Assembly (NCBI GenBank): GCA_022768865.1
Contig: JALELH010000118.1
Span: forward strand, 1 to 36,839
Length of the DNA: 36,839 bases
Direction of reading: 5' to 3'
DNA from: Spirochaetia bacterium
GTDB lineage: Bacteria; Spirochaetota; Spirochaetia; Treponematales; Treponemataceae
A model generated the notes under the pieces. It saw only the letters and a list, made by a program, of their open reading frames with translations. It was not told where the DNA came from and ran no database searches. This document shows, one piece after another, positions 17,601 to 23,950 of this stretch; position 1 is the first letter of the stretch, and the number at the start of each line of letters is the position of its first letter. The position numbers were made by a program, and so were the translations under genes.

Positions 17601-19179
17601 CGATTTTTTCACGCAGGCTGTCAATTGGAGGATTTGTAACCTGTGCAAAAAGCTGCTTGAAGTAACTGAACAAAGACGGATGCTTGTCACTCATAACGGC
17701 AAGTGGAGTATCAACACCCATGGCCCCTGTTGGTTCAACTCCATTCTGTGCAAGAGGAAGAATCATTTCGTTTACGTCTTCATAATTCCATCCGAATGCA
17801 CGATACATAATGTCGCGTTCTTCCTGAGTATATACAGGAATTTTTTTATTTGGAATCTTAAGATCAGCAAGATGTTTCAGATTCATGCTGAGCCATTCAC
17901 CATAAGGGTAAAGATCCGTGTATTCTTTTTTAGCATCAAAGTCGCTGATGATTTTCTTCTGCTTTGTATCAACAAGAAGAATGCGTCCAGGCATAAGGCG
18001 GCTTTTCTTTACTATTTTGCTTTCAGGAATATCAAGGACACCGACTTCAGAAGAAAGAATAAGTTCATTGTCTTTTGTAATATAATAGCGGCTCGGGCGA
18101 AGGCCATTGCGGTCAAGGGTTGCACCTACAATATTGCCATCACTGAACAGAATTGCAGCAGGACCATCCCAAGGTTCCATCATGGTAGCCCAGTAGTGAT
18201 AGAAATCTTTTTTGTGCGGATCCATGCTTTCGTCATGCTTCCAAGGTTCAGGAATACAAATCATTACTGCAAGGGGTAAAGGCATTCCGTTCATTACAAG
18301 GAATTCCAGAGTATTATCGAGCATTGCAGAATCAGAACCTGTTGTGTCTACGGCAGGAAGAATTTCACGGACTTTTTCTTCACTGAAAACAGGAGACAAA
18401 ATTGTTTCTTCACGGGCAAGCATTCTGTCTGCGTTACCGCGGATTGTATTTATTTCTCCATTATGTGCAATAAATCTGTTTGGATGTGCACGTTTCCATG
18501 AAGGCTGTGTATTTGTAGAAAAGCGGGAATGAACTAAAGCAAGGGAAGAAATGTATTCATCAGACTGAAGGTCATCATAGAAAGTCCTAAGCTGCTTAAC
18601 AAGGAACATGCCTTTGTAAACAATTGTCCTGCTGCTCATGGAACAAACGTAAGTATCAAAACTAGTGTGTTCAAACTGGCGGCGCACAATGTAAAGCATA
18701 CGGTCAAAAGGAAGACCTTTTTCTACATCTGATGGACGTTCAATAAAACACTGCCATATTGACGGCATGCAATCCCGTGCTGTTTTTCCAAGAACTTCCT
18801 GACGTACAGGAACCTGACGCCAGCCAAGGAATTTCAAGCCTTCTTTTTCGCAAAGGGTTTCAAGCATTTTTTTAGCCTGAGCCCTGATAAATTTATCCTG
18901 AGGAAAGAAGAACATACCGATACCGTAGTCACGTTCTTCTCCAAGTTTTATTCCGATTTTTTCTGCTTCTTTCTTGAAAAACTTATGGGCAATCTGCACA
19001 AGGATTCCTACACCGTCGCCAGTTTCTCCGGTGGCATCTTTACCTGCACGGTGTTCAAGTTTTTCTACGATAGATAAAGCATTATCAACTATTTTGTGAG
19101 TCTGTCTGCCATCAATATTTACAACAGCACCGATACCACAGGCGTCGTGTTCAAATTGCGGCTCATAAAGTGTTTTCAT
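14677..19179 (-). CDS. gltB: Glutamate synthase large subunit
   Basis: Converts glutamine plus 2-oxoglutarate to two glutamate, completing the GS-GOGAT cycle. The start at 19179 (MKTLYEPQFEHDACGIG) is chosen because AAGGGG lies upstream and a 13-residue propeptide then precedes the N-terminal nucleophile Cys14. It contains the glutaminase domain with KLEHRAGKDATGETGDGVG, a central domain, the FMN/3Fe-4S synthase domain (SNSGEGGE, GHDGGTGAAPL, CNLDTCPFGV) and a C-terminal glycine-rich beta-helix (GGGGQSFGAF onward). The length of 1500 residues is typical. Co-transcribed with gltD. The leader holds a strong attenuator, and the RBS is complementary to a loop in the amt leader. Confidence 0.97.
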   Translation of the reverse strand: MKTLYEPQFEHDACGIGAVVNIDGRQTHKIVDNALSIVEKLEHRAGKDATGETGDGVGILVQIAHKFFKKEAEKIGIKLGEERDYGIGMFFFPQDKFIRAQAKKMLETLCEKEGLKFLGWRQVPVRQEVLGKTARDCMPSIWQCFIERPSDVEKGLPFDRMLYIVRRQFEHTSFDTYVCSMSSRTIVYKGMFLVKQLRTFYDDLQSDEYISSLALVHSRFSTNTQPSWKRAHPNRFIAHNGEINTIRGNADRMLAREETILSPVFSEEKVREILPAVDTTGSDSAMLDNTLEFLVMNGMPLPLAVMICIPEPWKHDESMDPHKKDFYHYWATMMEPWDGPAAILFSDGNIVGATLDRNGLRPSRYYITKDNELILSSEVGVLDIPESKIVKKSRLMPGRILLVDTKQKKIISDFDAKKEYTDLYPYGEWLSMNLKHLADLKIPNKKIPVYTQEERDIMYRAFGWNYEDVNEMILPLAQNGVEPTGAMGVDTPLAVMSDKHPSLFSYFKQLFAQVTNPPIDSLREKIVTDTTVYVGSDGNLLEPKPKNCTVLEINNPILTGTDMMKIKALNLPGLKTAVVSLLYYKNTSLKEALDNLFVTIDREYRNGSNIIVLSDRGVDANHVAIPSLLAVSSVEQYLVRTRKRTAISIILESAEVRNVHQSAMILGYGARAINPYLAHEAIAELIDQKLLDKDYHTAIDDYNKGIINGIVKIAAKMGISTIQSYQSAQIFEAVGIAKDVIDLYFTNTVSRVGGIGLKEIAEDVNFHHNKAFDPLGLTVNTHLDSVGVHKFRRGPTCEDHLYSPEIIVSLQEATRTGSYEKFKEYTSLVDDNAHPHTSRAMLKFNFENAAEIPIDDVESVEEIVRRFKTGAMSYGSISQEAHECMALAMNHLHGKSNSGEGGERPERLGTDKNSAIKQVASGRFGVTEEYLLSAKEIQIKMAQGAKPGEGGHLPGKKVYPWIAKTRYATPGVSLISPPPHHDIYSIEDLAQLIYDLKNANRAARISVKLVSEAGVGTIAAGVAKAGAQVILISGHDGGTGAAPLSSIHHAGLPWELGLAETHQTLIQNGLRSRVVIETDGKLMSGRDVAIACLLGAEEFGFATAPLITMGCAMMRVCNLDTCPFGVATQNSELRKRFTGKPEYVENFMKFIAQELREIMAKLGFHSVDEMCGHTEMLGIKEKGAFERANLVDMSRILAGGDLAAHFVPADVFNFGLEKTIDEKILLKEFSKVKKNRKGSFEVKVSSTDRTVGTILGSEIQKEFGNSLEEDSFVVNATGGGGQSFGAFIPKGLTMRLSGDANDGLGKGLSGGKIVVKCPGDAAYKAEENIIVGNVCCFGATSGKAFINGIAGERFCVRNSGATVVVEGCGDHGLEYMTGGTALILGPTGRNLAAGMSGGIAYVLDENHDLYQRLNGDLVTMTELSEVHDIEIVKSLIQKHIDETGSERGKKILADWNNSIKYFKKIIPNDYAKVLKEIAVAEASGMNHDDALLEAFQKVTA

Positions 19180-19191
19180 ATGTAACCCCTT
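19180..19191 (-). promoter_or_regulatory. GGGGUUACAU-type ribosome-binding region of gltB
   Basis: The mRNA reads AAGGGGUUACAUAUG. The ten bases GGGGUUACAU, immediately before the start codon, are the exact reverse complement of the amt-leader loop AUGUAACCCC at 2095-2086. Confidence 0.6.
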
Positions 19192-19201
19192 ACTCAAAAA
19201 T

Positions 19202-19270
19202 AAAAAAGACGTTTTACAAGAATACGGCACGGTCATAAACAGACAGTCCGCCCTCTTATAAAACGTCTTT
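19202..19270 (-). terminator. Leader terminator (attenuator) upstream of gltB
   Basis: In RNA, AAAGACGUUUUAUAAGA (19270-19254) pairs with UCUUGUAAAACGUCUUU (19221-19205), giving 17 bp with one wobble, followed by a U-rich tract interrupted by one A. The loop of about 32 nt can fold further (GGGCGG with CCGUGCC-type pairing). It lies 22 nt before the gltB start. The stem shares its core with the asnB leader. Confidence 0.88.
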
Positions 19271-19294
19271 GTTTTCCCTACATACTATTAGGAA
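19260..19294 (-). promoter_or_regulatory. Candidate antiterminator hairpins upstream of gltB
   Basis: The P2-like hairpin AAAAC[AAAGAC]GUUUU (19275-19260) is 5 bp with an A1/G4 hexaloop and overlaps the 5' arm of the gltB leader terminator. The preceding hairpin, UUCCUA[AUAGUAUG]UAGGGA (19294-19275), has an 8-nt loop that starts AxxG but is not a hexaloop. The layout matches the amt leader; the stems are AU-rich. Confidence 0.5.
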
Positions 19295-19396
19295 TTAAAA
19301 TCTTATTATTGTAAAAAACAGAATTGATAAAACTCTCAATACTTTAATTGCATACCTTACATGCGCCATCCATGGCTTTATGAAGTCTTTTGAAAA

Positions 19397-19430
19397 TAAA
19401 ACAAAAAAGCCCTGTAGCAAAATACAGGAC
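19397..19430 (-). terminator. Intrinsic terminator of asnB
   Basis: In RNA, GUCCUGUA (19430-19423) pairs with UACAGGGC (19416-19409) around UUUUGC, followed by UUUUUUGUUUUAUUUU. It begins 20 nt after the asnB stop and separates asnB from the gltB leader. Between it and the gltB leader (about 19295-19396) is AT-rich sequence in which I find no convincing promoter. Confidence 0.88.
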
Positions 19431-19450
19431 TTTGTAAAACTTATGAAATC

Positions 19451-21190
19451 TTAATATGCCTTTTCATGAACTGCGGCAATGGCACGGCCGCTTGGTTCAT
19501 TGGCATTTTTCCATGCTTCATCCCATTCAAGTGCCTTTGCAGTAGAACAGGCAACACCAGCTTCATGAGGAGGACACAAAGCTGCTGTCGGGCTAGGAAA
19601 AAGTTTTTCATAGATTTCACGGTAATAATATTCTTCTTTTGTTGAAGGCGTGTTTACAGGGAATCTTTTTTCACGCTGTGCAAATTCAGCATCACTGATT
19701 TTTGCATTTGTCATTTCTTTTAAAGTATCAATCCAGCTGTAGCCTACACCGTCACTGAACTGTTCCTTTTGTCTCCAGCAAATATCCGGCGGAAGAATAT
19801 CTTCAAAGGCTTTTCTTAAAATCCATTTTTCAATTCTCTGCTTGCCGTCCGGAAGTTTAATGTTCATTTTATCAAGAGGATTAAGTCCCATTGCAATATC
19901 AATAAATTCTTTGTGAAGGAAAGGAACACGGCCTTCAATTCCCCATGCCATTAAAGACTTGTTTGCCCTAAGACAATCATAAAGATGAAGCTTGCTCATT
20001 TTACGCACAAGTTCTTCATGAAATTCTTTTGCATTAGGTGCTTTATGAAAGTAAAGATAGCCGCCAAAAAGTTCATCACTGCCTTCACCGGAAAGAACCA
20101 TCTTTATTCCCATTGCCTTAATTGCACGTGCAAGAAGATACATTGGAGTTGAAGCGCGGACAGTCGTAATATCGTAAGTTTCAATGTGATAGATTACATC
20201 TTCAAGGGCATCAAGTGCTTCCTGAATTGTAAAGTGAATTTCATGGTGAACGGTTCCAATAAAATCAGCTGCTTTTTTTGCTGCAACCAGATCCGGAGAA
20301 CCTTCCAGACCAACGGCAAAACTATGAAGCTGCGGCCACCAGGCATCTTTTAAAGAACCTGTTTCAACACGCTTTTTTGCAAACTTCTGAGTAATGGCGG
20401 CAATTACTGTTGAATCAAGTCCGCCTGAAAGAAGCACACCATAAGGAACATCAGACATAAGCTGAGCCTTTACGGCATTTTCAAGGCCGTCACGAACTTT
20501 ATTTATAATTGTTGGATTTACAACATTTCCTTTTTCATCAGTTGCACAAGGTGCTTTTTCTACGGCAGAAAAGTTTTCCCAGTCACGTTTATACCAGCGT
20601 ACGGGTTTTTCATCTTTTGAATAGTAATAACATCCGTTTGGAAATTCTTCTATTGTCGTGCAATGACCTTCAAGGGCCTTAAGTTCAGAAGCTACATAAT
20701 AGCGTCCGTTTTTATCCCAGCCCTGATACAAAGGAATTACGCCGATTTCATCACGTCCGATAAGATAAACATCCTTTTCAGAATCATAAAGGGCAAATGC
20801 AAAAATACCGCTCAAGTCTTCAAGAAAATTTACACCCTTTTCTTTATAAAGGGGAAGAATGACTTCACAGTCACTCATGGTTTTAAAATTATATTTTCCT
20901 GCAAAATGTTCACGGATTTCTTTATGATTATAAATTTCACCATTGACTGCAAGGATTATTTTTCCATCATCACTTACCAAAGGCTGCTTGCCGCTAAAAG
21001 GATCAACAATGGCAAGGCGCTCATGAGAAAGGATTGCATTATTTCCAGTATAAACACCGCTCCAGTCCGGACCGCGATGACGAATTTTTTTTGACATTTC
21101 AAGAACCTGGGAACGAAGCTGTTCCTTAAGTCCTTCATCTATCGGTTTACTTCCGCTTGCAAGATCAAAGGCTCCGACAAAACCACACAT
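19451..21190 (-). CDS. asnB: Asparagine synthetase B (glutamine-hydrolysing)
   Basis: Makes asparagine from aspartate, glutamine and ATP. The start at 21190 exposes the nucleophile Cys2 (MCGFVGAF), as the family requires; upstream start codons would bury it. The N-terminal glutaminase has KIRHRGPDWSG, LSHERLAIVDP and AVNGEIYNH. The ATP-binding SGGLDS PP-loop is at 255-260, and EGSDELFGGY and EGRVPFLHKEF complete the synthetase domain. At 579 residues it is slightly longer than E. coli AsnB. GGGGG eight bases upstream of the ATG is the RBS. It is a single-gene unit with its own attenuator leader and terminator, upstream of gltBD. Confidence 0.97.
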   Translation of the reverse strand: MCGFVGAFDLASGSKPIDEGLKEQLRSQVLEMSKKIRHRGPDWSGVYTGNNAILSHERLAIVDPFSGKQPLVSDDGKIILAVNGEIYNHKEIREHFAGKYNFKTMSDCEVILPLYKEKGVNFLEDLSGIFAFALYDSEKDVYLIGRDEIGVIPLYQGWDKNGRYYVASELKALEGHCTTIEEFPNGCYYYSKDEKPVRWYKRDWENFSAVEKAPCATDEKGNVVNPTIINKVRDGLENAVKAQLMSDVPYGVLLSGGLDSTVIAAITQKFAKKRVETGSLKDAWWPQLHSFAVGLEGSPDLVAAKKAADFIGTVHHEIHFTIQEALDALEDVIYHIETYDITTVRASTPMYLLARAIKAMGIKMVLSGEGSDELFGGYLYFHKAPNAKEFHEELVRKMSKLHLYDCLRANKSLMAWGIEGRVPFLHKEFIDIAMGLNPLDKMNIKLPDGKQRIEKWILRKAFEDILPPDICWRQKEQFSDGVGYSWIDTLKEMTNAKISDAEFAQREKRFPVNTPSTKEEYYYREIYEKLFPSPTAALCPPHEAGVACSTAKALEWDEAWKNANEPSGRAIAAVHEKAY

Positions 21191-21194
21191 AACA

Positions 21195-21203
21195 GTAACC
21201 CCC
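21195..21203 (-). promoter_or_regulatory. GGGGGUUAC-type ribosome-binding region of asnB
   Basis: The mRNA reads CGGGGGUUACUGUUAUG. GGGGUUAC is complementary to eight bases of the amt-leader loop AUGUAACCCC and matches the gltB RBS. Confidence 0.5.
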
Positions 21204-21212
21204 GTTTTCAAA

Positions 21213-21275
21213 TTAAAAAAAAGACGTTTTATACCTTAACAGAATTTAAAATCCCGACTGTGTATAAAACGTCTT
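21213..21275 (-). terminator. Leader terminator (attenuator) upstream of asnB
   Basis: In RNA, AAGACGUUUUAUAC (21275-21262) pairs perfectly over 14 bp with GUAUAAAACGUCUU (21234-21221), followed by further U to about 21215. It ends 24 nt before the asnB ATG. The stem core, AAGACGUUUUAUA, is the same as in the gltB leader. Confidence 0.9.
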
Positions 21276-21295
21276 CGTTTAGATAAATATATATC
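21267..21295 (-). promoter_or_regulatory. Candidate antiterminator hairpins upstream of asnB
   Basis: AAAC[GAAGAC]GUUU (21280-21267) is a 4-bp hairpin with a six-nt loop having G at position 4 and G, not A, at position 1. It overlaps the 5' arm of the asnB terminator. One base upstream, GAUA[UAUAUU]UAUC (21295-21282) can form a weak second hairpin without the A1/G4 pattern. Placement is conserved relative to gltB, but the match to ANTAR consensus is imperfect. Confidence 0.38.
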
Positions 21296-21299
21296 GTTG

Positions 21300-21317
21300 A
21301 CAATAAAGGTTTATTGT
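21300..21317. promoter_or_regulatory. Perfect dyad, possible operator upstream of asnB
   Basis: ACAATAAA-GG-TTTATTGT is a perfect 8+8 bp inverted repeat, 15 bases past the stop of the 84-residue gene and just upstream of the asnB leader structures. It has no U-run, so it is more like a protein-binding operator than a terminator. A half-site-like TTACAATAA also occurs upstream of gltB (about 19309-19317). Confidence 0.4.
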
Positions 21318-21332
21318 AATTTTCGGAAGTAA

Positions 21333-21587
21333 CTAGTCGTCAATATCCCACTTTTCTAAAAGATCCTTGTCGCTTATTAATCCAAGGCCTGCATCAACAT
21401 CCGAAACAAGATACTGGATTCTGTCTTTTGCATCTTTTTTTACGGCAAGAATCATTCCGGTTTTACAGAATTCCTTTGAATGACAGATTTTGCCTACAAG
21501 TTTTTCATATTCAAAAGTTGTTGCCTTTTCTTCTGAATTACCTTCATTTTTTTTGCCTGCACCAGGAAAAGAAAAAATATTAGCCAT
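21333..21587 (-). CDS. Small acidic protein of unknown function
   Basis: It encodes 84 residues that I do not recognise. The first about 25 are low-complexity and polar (GKKNEGNSEEK). The remainder alternates short beta-like stretches (KLVGKICHSKEF, TGMILAVKK, IQYLVSDVDAGLGLIS) and ends in acidic LLEKWDIDD, which may be an SH3-like small barrel (inference). It holds two Cys (CHSKEFC) but no signal peptide or membrane segment. AGGAG precedes the ATG. The gene starts 14 nt after the ABC transporter ATPase, so it is probably the last gene of that operon; the asnB leader begins after it. Confidence 0.75.
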   Translation of the reverse strand: MANIFSFPGAGKKNEGNSEEKATTFEYEKLVGKICHSKEFCKTGMILAVKKDAKDRIQYLVSDVDAGLGLISDKDLLEKWDIDD

Positions 21588-21601
21588 ATTACGCTCCTAA
21601 T

Positions 21602-22366
21602 TTATTTATCGTTAAACCGCTTAAGGAATTGAATTGTTCTTTCTTCCTTTGGATTATTAATTAACTGTGCCGGATTTCCCTGTTCAACAATTACACCGCC
21701 ATCCATAAAAATAAGCTGATCGCTTGTATCACGGGCAAAAGACATTTCATGAGTAACAATTACCATGGTCATTTTTTCTTTTGCAAGGTCACGGATAACA
21801 GCAAGAATTTCACCCGTAAGTTCAGGATCCAGGGCAGAAGTAGGTTCATCAAAAAACAAAACCTGCGGCTTTAAGGCAAGGGCACGGGCAATAGAAACAC
21901 GCTGCTGCTGGCCGCCGGAAAGTTCACACGGATAGTTATTTGCTTTTGATTCAAGTCCCATTTTTTTTAGAAGTTCCATGGCTACATGTTCTGATTCTTC
22001 TTTAGATTTACCAAGAACAATTCTCTGGGCTTCCGTTATATTCCTTAAAACTGAAAAATGCGGGAAAAGATTAAAGTTCTGAAATACAAGACCAATATCA
22101 AGGCCGATAAGGCGCATTGTATTTTTGTCCGCATAGATTCCGTTCTGAACAAGGTCTCTTCCGCAGATTTTCACAGTTCCGTCTGTTACGGTTTCCAGCT
22201 GACATATACATCTTAGCAATGTGGATTTTCCGCTTCCGCTTGGTCCGATTATGCCAAGGACTTCGCCCTGATGAAGAGAAAAGGAAATATCTTTCAGGAC
22301 TTCAAAGTCACCGAAAGATTTCTTAAGATGCTCAACTTTTATGATTTCATTGTTTGTAGTAGTCAA
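21602..22366 (-). CDS. Polar amino-acid ABC transporter ATP-binding protein
   Basis: ATPase that powers uptake by the adjacent permease. It carries Walker A GPSGSGKST, the Q-loop region NLFPHFSVLRN, the signature LSGGQQQR, Walker B VLFFDEPTSALDPE and the switch His in VTHEMSFA, as in the GlnQ/HisP/ArtP group. The chosen start is a TTG at 22366 with GGAG seven bases upstream; an in-frame TTG at 22387 is the alternative. The gene overlaps the permease 3' end by about 20 nt, which implies translational coupling. The amino acid transported cannot be read from the sequence; its nitrogen and arginine gene neighbours suggest glutamine, arginine or a similar polar amino acid. Confidence 0.93.
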   Translation of the reverse strand: MTTTNNEIIKVEHLKKSFGDFEVLKDISFSLHQGEVLGIIGPSGSGKSTLLRCICQLETVTDGTVKICGRDLVQNGIYADKNTMRLIGLDIGLVFQNFNLFPHFSVLRNITEAQRIVLGKSKEESEHVAMELLKKMGLESKANNYPCELSGGQQQRVSIARALALKPQVLFFDEPTSALDPELTGEILAVIRDLAKEKMTMVIVTHEMSFARDTSDQLIFMDGGVIVEQGNPAQLINNPKEERTIQFLKRFNDK

Positions 22367-23024
22367 GTTTTTTCTCCATAATATCAAAGGCTTTAGAAAC
22401 AGCCCAGTTCATGATAAAGTAAAAAACACCTGCAATAAAAAGAGGCATTACGCTTACAAGGGCACCGCTTTGTGTTTTTGCAACATGGAAAAGTTCTGCA
22501 ACGCCAAGAACCTGAATCAGTGCCGTATCCTTTACAAGAGTTATAACTTCGTTTCCCATAGGGGGAATTATTTTCTTAATTACCTGAGGCATTACAATGC
22601 GGTAAAAAGTCTGCTTTTTTGTAAAACCTAAAACTTTGCTTGCCTCATATTGCCCATTGGAAATGGACTGAATTCCACCACGATAAATTTCTGCAAAATA
22701 TGCTGCATAATTAATTACCATGGCAATTATTCCCGCCGTAAAACGATCAAAGCCGATTTCAAAAATCATCTGCGGTGCAAAGTAAACAAAAATAAGCTGC
22801 AGCATAAGGGGAGTTCCACGGATTACAAGAAGAAAAAATTTAGTAACTTCTGCAATCAGCTTAATGCGGGACATTTTGCCAAAACAAATCAGCAATGCAA
22901 GGGGAATTGAAAAAATCAATACAAGAACAAAAACTTCAAGAGTAATTCCCGTGCTTTTTAGCATTGCAGGAATAAGTTTGTTCAAATTTAAATCTGCTAT
23001 ATATTCTGAAAGAAATTCAATCAT
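22347..23024 (-). CDS. Polar amino-acid ABC transporter permease
   Basis: Inner-membrane permease of the HisMQ/GlnP type, 225 residues. Several hydrophobic helices are visible (for example ITLEVFVLVLIFSIPLALLI). RGTPLMLQLIFVYF is typical for the family, and the cytoplasmic EAA loop reads YEASKVLGFTKKQTFYRIVMPQ, where it contacts the ATPase. It lies downstream of the binding-protein gene, separated by a hairpin that could reduce permease expression, and overlaps the ATPase gene. One permease gene is present, so it is likely a homodimer. Confidence 0.93.
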   Translation of the reverse strand: MIEFLSEYIADLNLNKLIPAMLKSTGITLEVFVLVLIFSIPLALLICFGKMSRIKLIAEVTKFFLLVIRGTPLMLQLIFVYFAPQMIFEIGFDRFTAGIIAMVINYAAYFAEIYRGGIQSISNGQYEASKVLGFTKKQTFYRIVMPQVIKKIIPPMGNEVITLVKDTALIQVLGVAELFHVAKTQSGALVSVMPLFIAGVFYFIMNWAVSKAFDIMEKKLDYYKQ

Positions 23025-23052
23025 AAAATAAAGGCTGAAAATATAATTAATT

Positions 23053-23078
23053 CTCCGCCGTAAAAAAATACAGCGGAG
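23053..23078 (-). terminator. Intercistronic hairpin between binding-protein and permease genes
   Basis: CTCCGC (23053-23058) pairs with GCGGAG (23073-23078), with an inner extension around an A/U-rich loop. It is followed on the - strand by AATTAATTATATTTTC, a weak U-run. Such hairpins after periplasmic-binding-protein genes often stabilise or partly terminate the transcript. Confidence 0.55.
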
Positions 23079-23107
23079 ATATAATCCAACTTCTAAATCA
23101 GCAAAAA

Positions 23108-23875
23108 TTACTTGCCGATTTTTGAAATGTCAGTTCCAAACCACTTAACTGTAATTTCAGCAAGTGTTCCGTCCTTTGCCATATCTTCAAGTGTTTTCTG
23201 AACACTGTCGCGAAGTTTCTTATTCTTCTTGCTGAAAGCAATTCCGTATTTTTCAGGAGAAAGTGTTTCTTCAAGAACAACAAAATCTTTCTTTCCCTGC
23301 TGAATGCTGTAGTTGGCAACAATAAGATCCATTACAACACCGTCAATGCTCTTGATTTCAAGGTCATTGAGTGCTGTTACGTTTTCCTGGAATTCTACAA
23401 CTTCTTTAAGGGATGCTTTAAATTCTGTTGCAGCATCCATTGCGTCCTGTGCAGAAGAACCTGCCTGAACACCAATTTTCTTTCCCTTAAGGTCTGTAAG
23501 TGTTTTATATCCGCTGTCTGCACGAACAACTACAACCTGTGCATTTTCAAGATAAGGTGCTGTAAAAGCCATTTTCTTCTGGCGTTCATCTGTCATTGTA
23601 AATCCGTTCCAGATGCAGTCAATCTTTCCTGTCTTAAGTTCCATTTCTTTTGCAGACCAGTCGATTGGCTGGCATACAAGTTCAAGGCCAAGACGCTTTG
23701 TTACTTCTTTAGCAAGGTCAATATCGTAACCTACGATGCTATTGTCTGCATCGCGGTAACCCATTGGCGGGAAAGAATCATCAAGACCAAGAACAAACTT
23801 GTTTGATTTTTTTGCAGCAGATGCCATTGAAAGGCATGCTAAAAGTCCGCAAAGGACAGCCATAATTTTTTTCAT
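23108..23875 (-). CDS. Amino-acid ABC transporter substrate-binding protein
   Basis: Exported solute-binding protein of SBP family 3, 255 residues. A signal peptide is visible (MKKIMAVLCGLLACLSMASA). Cleavage could follow ASA; LLAC also resembles a spirochaetal lipobox, so it may be a lipoprotein anchored at Cys14. The mature part has VLGLDDSFPPMGYRD, IVGYDIDLAKEVTKRLG, IDCIWNGFTMTDER and KKIGVQAGSSAQDAM, characteristic of polar amino-acid binding. An AGGAG precedes the start. It is first in the transporter operon, 75 nt after argH. A small hairpin (23897-23912) lies in that gap but has no good U-run. Confidence 0.94.
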   Translation of the reverse strand: MKKIMAVLCGLLACLSMASAAKKSNKFVLGLDDSFPPMGYRDADNSIVGYDIDLAKEVTKRLGLELVCQPIDWSAKEMELKTGKIDCIWNGFTMTDERQKKMAFTAPYLENAQVVVVRADSGYKTLTDLKGKKIGVQAGSSAQDAMDAATEFKASLKEVVEFQENVTALNDLEIKSIDGVVMDLIVANYSIQQGKKDFVVLEETLSPEKYGIAFSKKNKKLRDSVQKTLEDMAKDGTLAEITVKWFGTDISKIGK

Positions 23876-23950
23876 TGTTTTACTCCTATTTATTAAGACT
23901 GAAAATTCAGCCTCAATTTACAAAATAAGTTTCAAGAAATACAACCGATT

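Noticed and set aside
17680..18279. A 199-residue + strand open frame inside gltB
   Set aside because: Fully antisense to a highly conserved enzyme and rich in Phe, Cys and Asn as antisense frames usually are; no start signal.
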